Positions 34,206 through 45,029 of a DNA stretch of 64,000 bases are shown piece after piece. Where the stretch lies: assembly GCF_003144245.1 (NCBI RefSeq), contig NW_020289987.1:186001-250000 (forward strand), written 5' to 3'. The notes under the pieces were generated by a model. That model did no database searches, was not told the origin of the DNA, and saw only the letters and a list, made by a program, of their open reading frames with translations. Made by a program: the position numbers and the translations under genes. The stretch comes from Jaminaea rosea. Lineage: Eukaryota > Basidiomycota > Exobasidiomycetes > Microstromatales. The first letter of the stretch is position 1; the number at the start of each line of letters is the position of its first letter.

Positions 34206-34562
34206 ATGGCCTGCGCATGCACCGAAGCTCCTAACAGCGCTGGCAACAGCTGGTGAGTCTTCAGATCAGGCGTGATGGTGCACCGAGGCAGGTGGACAAG
34301 GCTGCGAGAGGAGGCCGCCCAAGTCTATCGCTGGGCGCATCACTGACCCGTCGACCTCATCTCACCTCGCAGCAACTGTGCCACTCAATGCACTTGCGGC
34401 TCGACCTGCACTTGCGCTTCGTGCCCCAACAGCACCTCTGAGCCCCAGTCCGTCGACTCTGCTGGCCACACTAAGTGCAACTGCGGGGGTGATGTCACCA
34501 AGTGCAAGTGCGAGGAGGGCAAGTGCGCTTGTGGGAAGGGATGCGCGAAGAGCATTGTCTGA
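34206..34562 (+). CDS. Metallothionein-like Cys-rich protein
   Basis: Two exons (34206-34252 and 34373-34562) joined in phase 2 give 78 residues with 16 cysteines. The start MACACTEAPN leads into C-x-C pairs in two clusters: CNCATQCTCGSTCTCASC, then KCNCGGDVTKCKCEEGKCAC, separated by a Cys-free linker (PNSTSEPQSVDSAGH). There are no aromatic residues except none visible, one His in the linker, and Lys next to several cysteines, all typical of metallothioneins that bind Cu(I), Zn or Cd. It would act in cytosolic metal buffering and detoxification. Metal preference cannot be read off. The gene is short, spliced and has no long open frame. Confidence 0.88.
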
Positions 34563-34906
34563 GGGAAAGCAAGAAAGAGATGTCGGAGCGTCGGAGGGGA
34601 CAAAGTCACGATGAGCATACAAGGAGGATGGGTGCAGCGCGTGACGGCGCTGTTGTCAGTAGGGAGAAGCGACTCATATCAAGGCCAGAATGGGTTCCCT
34701 GTCGGACCGATGGCAGCGGAACAACGATTCTTCATGTGCAGACTCAGATCTGCCAATAATTAACATCAGCTTCCCACTTGCTTACCTGTTCCTGGCATGC
34801 TGCCCTGCTTGACCCGGCCGATTCATGGACAAGTACGACGTGGCAATCACGTCCTCCCTGGGCGTCGATAGAAGTACAAGTGGTATTGCCTCGACACCCC
34901 GTGCCC
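34563..34906. other. Convergent 3' region between metallothionein and RMI1
   Basis: This 344 bp stretch between stop codons should hold two 3' UTRs. I see nothing else. Confidence 0.4.
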
Positions 34907-36238
34907 TCAGTCCGAGTCGCTCAGCACAATTGGGTTCTCCTCGTCATTTCTCTCCATCATGACAAAGTCATCGTCTTCGCCCTGGGGCTCTCCCTTGACA
35001 GCTACCTGTTTACTGCCTCTCGTGCTCCGGCTACTGGTATCACCAGCCTCGGCCTGTGTCGACAAAGGGCGCTTGCTCAGTGCGCTGCCTGCTGGGCGGA
35101 TGAAAGAAGAGGTGGGAGAGGCGGACAGGGACTGACCTTCTTGAGCTCCTGGGCGAAGAGTGGCCGCCACGCGCGGGCCTGAAGTCGATGCCTCTTTGGA
35201 TGCTGCCGCTGCTGCTGCCTCTGCCGCGGCTTGTTCAGCCTGCATTTCGGCCATGATGGCTTCCTCCTCTTCGAAGAGATCTTCCTGCCCCTCCTCCTGT
35301 TCCAGCGCACCCCGACTAGCGGACCTCGACATGATGCCATGATCCATCCTTGGGGACATTGGCGCTCTCTGCCTCGGCAGTGGGTCCTTCCCCAGCTTGG
35401 CTCTCAACTTATCAATCAACTTGCGCTCTGCATCTCCCTCCAGCTCCTTCGCCACGCCACCCCGGACAGTCGTGTTCTCTGGCGTCAAGAGGAGCAGACC
35501 TTTGACTACGTCGACATTTTTGAGGAGCAGCTTAGCGCCGAGGCCCGTATCAGCCATCGAGAGCGCATGGATGCGTTGATGCTCGAATCCCTTGATTGTA
35601 TTGAACCCATCGCTGAGATCGAGCTGCAGCGTTGATCGAGGAAAGACTGTAGCCGGAAGACTGGCCGCCTCTTCTTGGGCATTAAATTGGGCCATGTGGT
35701 CTCCGGCATCCTTGTCGTCTTCTAAACCGCCGACTGCGGCTTGTGTTGAAGAGCTGGCAGCGGCGTTAGCAGAAGCCTGCGCTTGCTGGGCTAGAAGAGC
35801 CGCGCCTCCCAAGGTACGCCGAGCATCTCGTCTTGCTTCGAGGACTTCGAGTTGTGTGTGAGCCGAAACGCCGATGTCTGTGTGTACGGTAGGACCTATC
35901 AGCATCTGGTGCTGCTTCATCGCGAATCGTGGCGTCTACTGACCTAGCTTTCCCACGACTTGGAGCAAGATAGCGCCTCTTTGCCCGCTCGCCAGTTTGC
36001 CGCTCTTCCATGACGCGACGTCCTTGGGCAATGCTGCAACGCTTGCGATCTTTGCCAGGTCGGCATGGAGGAGCTGAGCGTTGACCGCTCTGATAAGTTG
36101 TGGGTCGGTAGGTGGAGAAGGCGCAGCTTGGATTGACTTGGTCGTTGCCTCAGCCAGCCAGCTGTCTTTGATGGCGAGCGTGGGATATGATCCTCGCAGC
36201 CAGTTGTGGACTGCCATGGGTACATTGTCTGAGGCCAT
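34907..36238 (-). CDS. RMI1: RMI1, OB-fold subunit of the RecQ helicase-Top3-Rmi1 complex
   Basis: Two exons (complement of 35944-36238 and 34907-35877), 421 residues; the intron 35878-35943 closes in phase 1. The N-terminus has the helical bundle (WLRGSYPTLAIKDSWLAEAT) followed by DIGVSAHTQLEVLE. The OB fold includes PRSTLQLDLSDGFNTIKGFE, RIHALSMADTGLGAKLLLKN and VVKGLLLLTPENTTVRGG, the core of Rmi1. The complex dissolves double Holliday junctions. The C-terminal third is disordered and ends in DDDFVMMERN and PIVLSDSD, a good SUMO-interaction motif, with VKGE, a sumoylation consensus, shortly before. A 45 or 48 nt stop-free stretch from about 35141 could be a tiny intron, but I left it coding. 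Confidence 0.85.
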
Positions 36239-36585
36239 CGCCGCTGATGTGCTGGCCTCAGCGCATGGCAGATTGATTGATGGTGGGAAAAGGTGTTGGA
36301 TTCGTTCGCCCTTCTTCGGTCGTCGCGCCTCTTTGGCACACGTCGCGACTCGCATTGCCGCCAGTCCGCCTGCCTGCCAGTGCCTGGCTTGCCTTTGCTC
36401 GCTCGACTCGACTCGACTTGGCTCTGCCTCCACTCCCGCTCCGCCGCCTACAATCACGAGCCGCGGCTCCATTCGCTTGCCAGACTTCGAGAAGGGTCGA
36501 AGGTCGATCACCCATACCTTGGCTTCGTACCACCCACCAGAAGTGCAACCCTCATACCCACTGTGCCCACTTCACATCACAAGCC
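36239..36585. promoter_or_regulatory. Divergent promoter region between RMI1 and STI1
   Basis: This 347 bp gap separates outward-facing starts. A run of ACTCG units (36410-36420, tcgactcgact) is present. I could not identify a heat-shock element array with confidence. Confidence 0.4.
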
Positions 36586-38575
36586 ATGTCAGTCGCAGAG
36601 CTCAAGGCAAAGGGCAACGCTGAGTTCGCCGCAAAGCGATACGAGGCCGCCATCCAGCATTACACCGACGCAATTGCAGCCGTCCAGGGAGAGGCAGACG
36701 CTCCTCACGTCCTCTACTCGAATCGATCAGCTTGCCATGCAGGTCTCAAGGACTATGAAAAGGCACTAGAGGATGCAGAAAAGACCATCGAGCTCAATCC
36801 GAGCTTCGCAAAGGGATTTGGACGAAAAGGAGGCGCTCTTCATGGAGCACACCGCTTTGACGAGTCGATCAAGGCCTTTGAGGAGGGTTTGAAGATTGCG
36901 CCGACGGATGCTGGGCTCAAGAAGGGTCTTGAGGAGGTACAAAAAGCTCAGGAGTCGGTGAGTCGGCCGATTACGTCCGCGCATAGACAGTGCGGCATCC
37001 CCTTACTGACGCCCACCACTCTCGCTGGCAGGACGGTCCCGGAGGCTCCATGGGCAAGATGTTCCAAGACCCGCAGCTTTTCCAGAAGCTCTCAGCCAAT
37101 CCAAAGACTGCCCCGCTCCTCGCCGATCAGTCCTTTGTAGCCAAGCTCAATGCCCTGCAGAAGAATCCGAACGATGTCATGGGCGCATTCCAGGACCCGT
37201 GAGTAGTACGGCGAGCGGCACCGGCTTAACGTGTCTCATTCTGACTCAATCATCACCTTGCTCCGTCCCTTTTCTTCCCAGTCGCATGATTCAGGTAATG
37301 GGCGTCCTGATGGGTATCGATCTCCAGGCATTCGAGCGAGACCAAGGATCCAATGACCTGCCCGAGAACCTCGAGTCGAAACGCGAGGAGATCGAGAAGC
37401 AGACGGGTGGCGCGAGCGGCAGCGGCAGCAGCGCAGCAGCGTCGTCGAGCAAGCCGGCTCCTACGCCTGCAGAGCCGCCCAAGCCAGCGCAGTCAAAGGA
37501 GGAGCCAAAGCCAGCGCCTGCGGCATCGGCCGACACCGAGATGAAGGATGCCGAGGACGATGAGGACGCACCCAAGCCTGTCGACAATTCCGGCAAAGCA
37601 GAGGCAGAGGCAGAGAAGGCAAAGGGCAACGCCCTCTACATGAAGCGTCAATTCGGCCCAGCCATTGAACACTATCGCAAGGCCTGGGAACTCCACAAGG
37701 ACATCACTTACCTCAACAACCTGGGCGCCTGCCTCTTCGAGCAAGGCAACTACGACGAGTGCATCAAAACGTGCACAAAGGCAGTCGAGGAGGGTCGTGC
37801 GATGCGCGCCGACTACAAGATTGTGGCCAAGTCGTACGGACGTGTGGGGAGCGCCTATCAGAAGAAGGGTGACCTAGAGCAGGCAATCAAGCACTACGAG
37901 CGCTCCTTGACCGAGCATCGCACGCCCGAATTCCTCAACAAGCTTCGTGAGGCCGAGCGTGCGCTCAAGGAGCAGCAAAAGCAGGCCTACATTGACCCGG
38001 CCAAGTCAGAAGAGGAGCGAAACCGCGGCAACGACTTCTTCAAGGCTGGCAAGTTCGCCGAAGCGGTTGCAGCCTTCACCGAATCGATTAAGCGCAACCC
38101 ATCCGAGCCCAAGGGCTACACCAACCGCGCCTCTGCCTACACGAAACTGACTGCCCTGCCTGAGGCGCTCAAGGATTGCGAAGAGGCGATCAAGATCGCT
38201 CCCACTTGGCCCAAGGCCTACATCCGCAAGGCTAATGTCCTTATGGGCATGAAGGAGCACACCAAAGCCCTCGAAGCCCTGGACAAGGCCACCTCCGTCG
38301 ACGAGGGCGGCGCCAACGCACGCGAGATCCAGCAGACGTCCCAAAAGGTACAGCAGGCCCTCTACCAACAGCGAGCAGGGGAAACGGACGAGGAGACTCT
38401 TGCCCGTGCACAGAATGACCCAGAGGTGGCGAGGTTGCTTAGGGACCCGGGAATGCAGCAACTTCTGCAGAATGCACAGGAGAACCCGCAGGCATTGATG
38501 GACGCGATGAAGAATCCGGAGGTCAAGAGAAGCATTGACAAGTTGATTGCTGCGGGTATTATCAAGACACGTTGA
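36586..38575 (+). CDS. STI1: STI1/HOP, Hsp70-Hsp90 organising co-chaperone
   Basis: Three exons (36586-36957, 37032-37198, 37282-38575) give 610 residues. Order: TPR1 (1-115, ELKAKGNAEFAAKRYEAAIQ), DP1 (about 127-195, FQDPQLFQKLSANPKTAPLL), an acidic/Ala-rich linker, TPR2A (EKAKGNALYMKRQFGPAIEH), TPR2B (ERNRGNDFFKAGKFAEAVAA) and DP2 (LLRDPGMQQLLQNAQENPQA) with the C-terminal KSIDKLI-like helix. The TPR modules bind the EEVD tails of Hsp70 and Hsp90. Length is close to the usual 570-620. Both introns (74 and 83 nt) fall between TPR1 and DP1 or just after DP1. Confidence 0.95.
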
Positions 38576-39679
38576 GCGTGTGCAAGGGGAAGGCTGATGA
38601 TTACAACGCGCGACGTTGCAATGCTATATGCGATTGACGACAAATGCCCCTGCCTGATAATCGATGTCACTAATAGCAAGCAATGACCGCAATATCAGCG
38701 TTTCACTGACAAGCAATGACCGCAATATCAGCGCACGGCGAACTCATCAGCGCAGTATTGAGCGCACTTCGGTGTGTTTTCTAACATGCGGCACAGTCGC
38801 AAGGAGGTGGTAATTGATAGCAACCAAGCGACGGAAGCTGAGCAAGGAATTGACGGCGAACAAAGCTCACTCATCAGAAGCGCCATCGGGCAGCTACGCG
38901 CCCGCATCGTCGCAGCGTCGCAGCAGCGCGGCCGGGCGTCAGGCCCAACGCTCTGGTCTACGACGGCGTTGCGGCCACTTGCATAGGCGAGGCGTTGCAT
39001 CGTTGCAGCACTGTCGGTCGTGCCTTCTCCTGACTGCTCTCCCACTCACCGCGAGGCTCCTCATTTAGCCTTGGCCCGTAGCTCGTCGTTGGGCGAAGCG
39101 AGCAGATCAGGCGAAGGCGTCAGAGGGTCAGGTCCGCGCGGCTAGCGGTGACGTGAGCGAATGAAGGGGCAAGGCGGTCAAAGCTTGACATCGTTGTAGC
39201 CTCCCTCGAGATTAGATCGATGATGGCCTCGAGCAGCCTAGCACTTTGCCCTCCTATCTTCTTGCCACCTCTTTTGCCTGTCCCCGTATCATCGACCAAC
39301 CACCGCTCGCTGCCAAGGGCGGAACTCGACATCCTCAGCTTCTCCTCCGCATTTGTTCCTTTGTCCGCCGTCATCCCCCGCCCTGGGTGCCGGCCGCGCC
39401 GTCGACCTTCCTTTGTTCGTCCCGTCCTCGTCATTTACGCGATTGGCCTGGCTGGTCAAACTGGCGCGGGGCAACGAGATTGCGAGCTTGAACGATAGTG
39501 GCTTGCCCAAGCCAGGGCAGAGTAAGAGATCACATCGAGATTGGTCAGAGTCACCCTTGTCCGAGCAAGTGTAGAAGGGGTGAGCCTTGTCTTCACACCT
39601 TCAACATCCACACGATACCAGCGTCTTCTCGCCCCCTTGGAGTCTCTGTCGCCGCGCAGGCACTCTATAACCAGCCATC
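38576..39679. promoter_or_regulatory. Intergenic region after STI1, with a 24-bp direct repeat
   Basis: This 1104 bp stretch holds a perfect 24-bp direct repeat (38677-38700 and 38710-38733) about 100 bp after the STI1 stop. The rest has no coding signal I trust. It should contain the STI1 3' UTR and the promoter of the next gene. Confidence 0.45.
38677..38733. repeat. Perfect 24-bp direct repeat, copies 33 bp apart
   Basis: Copies at 38677-38700 and 38710-38733 share CAAGCAATGACCGCAATATC followed by the same four bases. They lie in the STI1 3' flank. Confidence 0.85.
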
Positions 39680-42274
39680 ATGATCGGACATCCATCACTT
39701 GCGCCACCTCTGCCCATCATCTCGCACAATGAAGCACATGACGCGGACCCTTACGGCTTTTACGATGCTCGCAGACACGCAAGCAGCATGGACGACGACA
39801 CCTTGGAGATTCTCACCAATGGCCCGGCTGAGACCGACAACTTTCTTTCGCTCGATTTGGAGCCAGCTCGGCGAGGCCGAGCCTCTTACGAGTCAAACGC
39901 AGGTAGCAGCGCATCTCGTCGGAGCACCATGATGGCGCAGCAGCAGCAGCAGCAACACCTAGGCGATGATCTCCCGGGCGCCAAGGCCCGCAAGATCCTA
40001 GGCATCAAGGCAGGCCTCGACTTAGGCGATGACTTTGACGAAGACACCTGTACGAACCGCCGACGCAACTCCAGCGACACCCACAACGGCCGGAACAAAA
40101 AGCGGCTGAGCATCGCTTCTGCATTAGCTCGTAACCGCCCCGTTCGACCTTCAGTGCCACTGCCTAAAAGGAGCGCTGGCTTGAGCGGCAGTGGCAGTAG
40201 CGCCATCTCGGACGACGAGGGCTTTGGCAGCGGCAGGCAGAGCCACAACTGGGCTGCACTGCGAGGTTCCGCAAACTCTATCAGTCGACCAAGCTCACGC
40301 GAATCGAATCATAGCGCGACATCGTCCCTGACAAGCTTCTCGAAGCACTTGCGGCCTAGACACACGACGTCAGCCACCGACGACCATGTAGCTCAACAAC
40401 GCGACGCGATGAGAATCTCGAGCCCTGTGGCTTCGCTACCTCTTAAGAGTCCACTGTCCCCTTTGCCTCCCCCATGCGACTGGGCTCCGCCTTCTAGTTG
40501 GCACTCGCAGAGTCCCTCCAATCGTAGTCAGTCATCCTTGACCTTGCCCACTACGCCATCTTTGCCGCCGCGGTCGTCAGCAGAGGGCTTCCTCTCCCGA
40601 GGCTCCATCGACGTCAACACACCCATGACACCCAGCAGCACCACCAGCACATTCGGCACCCCCAGCACGCCCGGCAGCAGCATGAAGAAGTCCTCTGCCC
40701 GATTTGATGCTTACCTCAAGCGACTCCGCGTGCCACGGGGCAGTCAATCCTCCGCCGCGACCAACGAAGGAGAAGACAGCCCGGCAAGCATCGTCAACCA
40801 CCCAAGGACGCCCACGGGGCTCGCTTCTCCCTCGTCTGTCTCGTTGCGAGAGCTCATGCTGTGGGAGAAGAGTCTCGAGACTTCCCAAAGGAACGCACAA
40901 TGGCAGTCGATGGTGGAGCATCGCCCTCGCACCCATCGCACCACTTCGTCATCAAATCTCTCGACGCTCTCCTCGGAGGCGGCGACGCGAGGGACGACCC
41001 TCGGCAGCAAAAGTGCTACGGCTTCTCTCTCGACGATTAGCTTGTTTGATGGCGAGCCGATGCACAATCATGGACCATCCTCAGCGTGGAATGACAGCAG
41101 TAGCGATGTGATGGTAGACATGAGAGCAAGCGGTGAAGAAGAGCGACTAGAGGCGCCATATCCGTTCTGCGCTACAATTCCCTACCCGCTGCACCCACAG
41201 CCACGGCATGAAGGTGACGAGGCAGTGGAATTCCTCGAGGGAGATGAAAGCGTGGACCAGCAGGGAGGCGAGGCTCTCGCGGAAGAGAGGCCGCCCCTCG
41301 TTACGGCCAAGTCGATGCCTGTTGGACTTGGTATCCATGACAACGGCAACCGAAAAGAGGAGTGCACACAGCACCCTTTCAAGTCTTGGGATTCGGCGAT
41401 AACGCAACGCGGGAGAGGCCTGAGCGATGATGTGACTTTGTCAGGCAACGGCAGAGGTCTGTCAAAGGAGAAGAAAGAGACTTCTAGGACGACACCAGCG
41501 CTGCTCTTGTCGCCGACAAAGGGAGCGAGCTCTCGACGGAACTGGCCAGGCGGCTCCGCACGGGCGCTACCGCAGGCACCGCTACTTCATCATCATTTCC
41601 TGCCTTTGCCTGCCATCCCTGACCAGACAACAGCTGCATCTGTCGCCTCGGTACAGAAGCCTAGCGCCTTGACGCAGGTCCAGCAACAAAGACGGCATCC
41701 TTCCGACCATCAATGTGCTCGCAACCTCAGCATCGACTTTACCAGCGAAAGCGGTAGCGCCTCACTCTTCGATTCAGCAGCTGAGGCGCTACTCCTTGAG
41801 CTTGAGGACGAGATTCGGACAGCATCTGCCTCCGTACCCCAAGACAGCGATGGGAGCGGGGATGACGACCACCTCGGCGGCGAGTACGAGGACGAGTGGC
41901 TCGCAGCACAGCGTAGGCCGAGCGCGCTTGAGATGCAGGTGCAGTGGCCGAAGCGCCCCTCTATTACAATCAGTGACGTCGGAGTGAGGGGAGGTAGTAG
42001 CAACAAAGTGAATGCCTCGACCCTCGCTGCCTGGAAGTCCGCCTCCCCTTCGTCCTCAAGGTCGTCTGTAGCGGATACGGCGGCGACGACGACGACGACG
42101 ACGGCGACTGCTACGACGGAGGATGGGCTGCTGATTATTCTGCCGCCCTCGTCGAGCTATACTGACGTAAAGGCAGTGGCGAGTGCGAGTGCTCGAGAAG
42201 TTGGTGAGGCAACACTGCATGGCCAGGAGAGGGTGCCTGCCCTAGACGAAGAGCAGGGGGCGACGTTTTGGTGA
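39680..42274 (+). CDS. Large Ser-rich protein of unknown function
   Basis: Single exon, 864 residues from ATG 39680. I recognise no catalytic or binding domain. The protein is Ser/Pro/Arg-rich and mostly disordered, with a Q6 run (about residue 92), many S/TP phosphorylation-type sites (for example NTPMTPSSTTSTFGTPSTPG) and several short ordered islands: AKARKILGIKAGLDLGDDFD, RFDAYLKRLRVPRG, LMLWEKSLETSQRNAQWQSM and AAEALLLELEDEIRTA. A Thr run (near 42080) comes from a GAC/ACG microsatellite. Long disorder broken by short conserved-looking islands suggests a regulatory or scaffold protein (inference). Coding potential rests on the length of the frame and its upstream and downstream spacing. 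Confidence 0.6.
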   Translation: MIGHPSLAPPLPIISHNEAHDADPYGFYDARRHASSMDDDTLEILTNGPAETDNFLSLDLEPARRGRASYESNAGSSASRRSTMMAQQQQQQHLGDDLPGAKARKILGIKAGLDLGDDFDEDTCTNRRRNSSDTHNGRNKKRLSIASALARNRPVRPSVPLPKRSAGLSGSGSSAISDDEGFGSGRQSHNWAALRGSANSISRPSSRESNHSATSSLTSFSKHLRPRHTTSATDDHVAQQRDAMRISSPVASLPLKSPLSPLPPPCDWAPPSSWHSQSPSNRSQSSLTLPTTPSLPPRSSAEGFLSRGSIDVNTPMTPSSTTSTFGTPSTPGSSMKKSSARFDAYLKRLRVPRGSQSSAATNEGEDSPASIVNHPRTPTGLASPSSVSLRELMLWEKSLETSQRNAQWQSMVEHRPRTHRTTSSSNLSTLSSEAATRGTTLGSKSATASLSTISLFDGEPMHNHGPSSAWNDSSSDVMVDMRASGEEERLEAPYPFCATIPYPLHPQPRHEGDEAVEFLEGDESVDQQGGEALAEERPPLVTAKSMPVGLGIHDNGNRKEECTQHPFKSWDSAITQRGRGLSDDVTLSGNGRGLSKEKKETSRTTPALLLSPTKGASSRRNWPGGSARALPQAPLLHHHFLPLPAIPDQTTAASVASVQKPSALTQVQQQRRHPSDHQCARNLSIDFTSESGSASLFDSAAEALLLELEDEIRTASASVPQDSDGSGDDDHLGGEYEDEWLAAQRRPSALEMQVQWPKRPSITISDVGVRGGSSNKVNASTLAAWKSASPSSSRSSVADTAATTTTTTATATTEDGLLIILPPSSSYTDVKAVASASAREVGEATLHGQERVPALDEEQGATFW

Positions 42275-42838
42275 AGAGGAGGGGGCGGGCGGGAAGCGCA
42301 ATTCTGTCAATGGTACCTGCTATCGTGCTGTCCTCTATACCTGTTTTCTGTATTTCTTCATACCCTACATCGTTGTCTCCCATCTGCAATGTAAACAAAC
42401 GTCCTTTGCTTAAGATGCAAGTGATGATGAGGAGAGAGCGATATTGGCTCAAGGCCTGTGCGTTGTGACGACGGGGAGCCACGCTTGGAGCTGGACTCGG
42501 TTCGAGCGGCAAGCGGCAAGCGGCGGCAGGCGGCAGGCTGTGCGAGATGTGGATGGGCTCAGCTGGAGGAACCCCTTGTCGTCCGACCACTTGGCTCACC
42601 TCTTCATCCCAGCTTACTCAGACCTTGACAGCATACACAACGGCCTCGAGGAGGAGGCCGAGCTCCCAGCGAGCAACAGCATCATCATCATCGCACTCGA
42701 AACCACGGCTGCCTGCAGTATCTCTGGGTGCGACACTTACCATCCTTCCACGCCGCGAGTGGCAATCGTCAACACCTCATCACACGCCGCACCCATCGCC
42801 GCTCTTCTGTCAGCATACGAGACTTATTCCACACCACC
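42275..42838. promoter_or_regulatory. Upstream region of the PA-TM-RING gene
   Basis: This 564 bp gap between two plus-strand genes contains a short CGGCAAG/CGGCAGG tract (about 42507-42537). I see no exon. The frame is open upstream of ATG 42839 but without a signal peptide there. Confidence 0.4.
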
Positions 42839-44728
42839 ATGGTTGCCCCATCACGATCCCTCCTCCTTGCTGCCCTCGTTGCACTCGCAGGGACGGCCCA
42901 CTCTTCCCCGACGATCTCCATCGATTCGGTCCGCGAGCCCACTCTTCTGGATCGCCTAGGCTCTCTCCTCTCCCCTCTCCTGCCCTCGGGCGGCGGATCC
43001 AACAACTCACCAGACAATGGTAACGGCGCCGATCAAGGGCGTCGCAGCTGGGGCACCTCGGCGGCCTCGCTCATCTGGGGAGAAGGAAGCCTTGAAGTCG
43101 TGCGATCCCAAGCAGTCTACGCCACCCGACCTGCCGCCTTTGGGCCGCATGTTACCGTCGACGAAGGGCTGCGCGGCCACTTGGTACCCATTTCAGAGTA
43201 CTGGAAGCCAAAGGACGTCAATTCGTCGCATCCTGCTGCGAAGCTCAAGCCCATCTTTGGATGCCCCGTTGAGGGTGGACCAGGGTGGAAGCCTCAACCC
43301 CCTTCCTCGCCCTCGCTGCGCGATCAGGATGACGAGGATTACTGGCTGTCGACTCTCGACGAGAATCCCGACGTACCTCGTCAAAGGGTCTTTGCTCCTC
43401 CCCCGCCACCATCATTGCGCGAAACTAAGCCATCGCCGCCTGCCTCGACGAGCAAACCTCCCAAAGATTGGATCGCCTTAGTCTCGCGCGGTGAATGCCC
43501 CTTCAGCAGCAAAGTACGCCTAGCCCAATCTCTCGGCGCCGTTGCTGTTGTTGTGGGCGACACGGCCCCCAAGCGCTCTCCCGCTCGCCCTTCACCACCT
43601 TGGGGTTGGGAGCCACCGACTATCGATGACGATGACGAATTCCCGCGGCTGATTACCATGTTCGCCGAGGGCGACACGAGCGATATCCGTGTCCCTTCGA
43701 CCTTCGTCACGTGGCGTAGCTTCGAAGATTTAGGCCGCCAGTACGACGAAGTCGTGGCCGCGAGGCATAAGGCTGCCGAAGGAAGCGCGGATGCAGACGC
43801 CCCTGTCGGCTTGGAGATCATCTTGGGCAGGGACGATGCCCTCTTCGAGTGGCCGCTGCTCAACCTTGCCCTCCTGCTCCTTCTGCTTCCTTCCCTCATG
43901 ACCTTCTCGACGGTCATTGTCCACCGCGTTCGGCTGATGCACAGGCGTAGAAAAGAGAGGGCACCCGAGCTCGTCGTCCTCAACTTGCCCTGCGCTACGT
44001 GGAGCAAGACGGGCCTCAAGTGGGAGCAGGGCAGCGGAGTTGGTGCTGCAGTGGGCGGGGCTGGCGAAAAGAAGTTGAGTAGGCGAGAGCAGCTGATGAG
44101 GAAGTTACGACGCGGAGCTGGCACACGATCAGGTTCTGAAGAGGCCACACCGCTCCTCGATGCATCGCATCGTCCCAGTGACCTGGAAGCCCAGCAAGAC
44201 CAAACAGGGGCAAGCTCTTCGTCTGTCCCGATTGCCGAACGACGTGAGCAGCAGCAACAGCGCCTCTACTACAGTGCAGAGGAGTGTCCCATCTGCCTCT
44301 CCAACTTTGCAGAGGGGGAGCAGGTGCGCCTCCTCCCTTGCTCGCACTTGTTCCACAAGGCATGCGTGGACCCTTGGTTGATTACCATCAAGAAGTTCTG
44401 TCCGAGCTGCCGGAGGGATATTACTGTGCCCGTCCCCGAGGCGCCGAGGCCGGTGCCCGATGCTGAAGGACAGGCTGGTGCTGAGGCTGATGCCGGCGCA
44501 GCTGGGCAAGGGGCGGCGCCTGCAACGATTGTGGCTGAGGAGGTGCGCGAGGATGAGACGGCGCCTTCAGCCGTGACTCTTGCGGCTGTGGACGACGTAA
44601 ACAACGAGGAGAGCGCCTCTGCTGGGCTAGAGTCGCAGATCGACGAGGCTACGCAGAGCGACGTTCGACTTGGTGAAGGCGAGGAGTCGGCGAAGCAGAG
44701 CAGCAGCGGCGGCGGCATTGGCCACTAG
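42839..44728 (+). CDS. PA-TM-RING E3 ubiquitin ligase
   Basis: Single exon, 629 residues. ATG 42839 was chosen because it gives a clean signal peptide ([19 protein letters not shown]). A lumenal protease-associated domain follows ([41 protein letters not shown]). A transmembrane helix spans about 338-360 ([20 protein letters not shown]), then a basic stop-transfer RRRK. The RING-H2 has ligands C483, C486, C501, H503, H506, C509, C521 and C524. PA-TM-RING ligases (RNF13/GRAIL type) ubiquitinate membrane cargo in the endosome, vacuole or Golgi. The region between PA halves carries Pro-rich inserts, and the C-terminus is acidic and disordered. Confidence 0.9.
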   Translation: MVAPSRSLLLAALVALAGTAHSSPTISIDSVREPTLLDRLGSLLSPLLPSGGGSNNSPDNGNGADQGRRSWGTSAASLIWGEGSLEVVRSQAVYATRPAAFGPHVTVDEGLRGHLVPISEYWKPKDVNSSHPAAKLKPIFGCPVEGGPGWKPQPPSSPSLRDQDDEDYWLSTLDENPDVPRQRVFAPPPPPSLRETKPSPPASTSKPPKDWIALVSRGECPFSSKVRLAQSLGAVAVVVGDTAPKRSPARPSPPWGWEPPTIDDDDEFPRLITMFAEGDTSDIRVPSTFVTWRSFEDLGRQYDEVVAARHKAAEGSADADAPVGLEIILGRDDALFEWPLLNLALLLLLLPSLMTFSTVIVHRVRLMHRRRKERAPELVVLNLPCATWSKTGLKWEQGSGVGAAVGGAGEKKLSRREQLMRKLRRGAGTRSGSEEATPLLDASHRPSDLEAQQDQTGASSSSVPIAERREQQQQRLYYSAEECPICLSNFAEGEQVRLLPCSHLFHKACVDPWLITIKKFCPSCRRDITVPVPEAPRPVPDAEGQAGAEADAGAAGQGAAPATIVAEEVREDETAPSAVTLAAVDDVNNEESASAGLESQIDEATQSDVRLGEGEESAKQSSSGGGIGH

Positions 44729-45029
44729 GCTGCAGCTTTGCCAATCTTCTCGTCTGCTCGTCTATTCCCACTCATTCTCATCTGCCTGTATCTTTGTCTC
44801 TCTACTCTCACATCCTTGTTGTAACACCGCTCCTCTTTCCCATGCCCACGCGAGCGAGCTTCCGTAGCCTCGGTCCGACCGTCGCTGAGCACGCTCAGTC
44901 GCGCGACTCAAGTCCGGCTTGCGGTTGTCTTCCTTAGTCTACCCTCGGTATACCACACCTCACAGCTCTGCATGATCGTCCAATGATCTCCAACGTCTGC
45001 AATCTTCTGAGTCTTGGTCGGACTCAGAG
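44729..45029. promoter_or_regulatory. Upstream region of the PB1/ZZ gene
   Basis: This 301 bp gap separates two plus-strand genes. It is pyrimidine-rich and I see no distinct element in it. Confidence 0.35.

Noticed and set aside
35096-35143. Possible 45-48 nt intron in RMI1
   Set aside because: It is shorter than any supported intron here (minimum 50 nt) and removing it gives no clear gain in similarity; left as coding.
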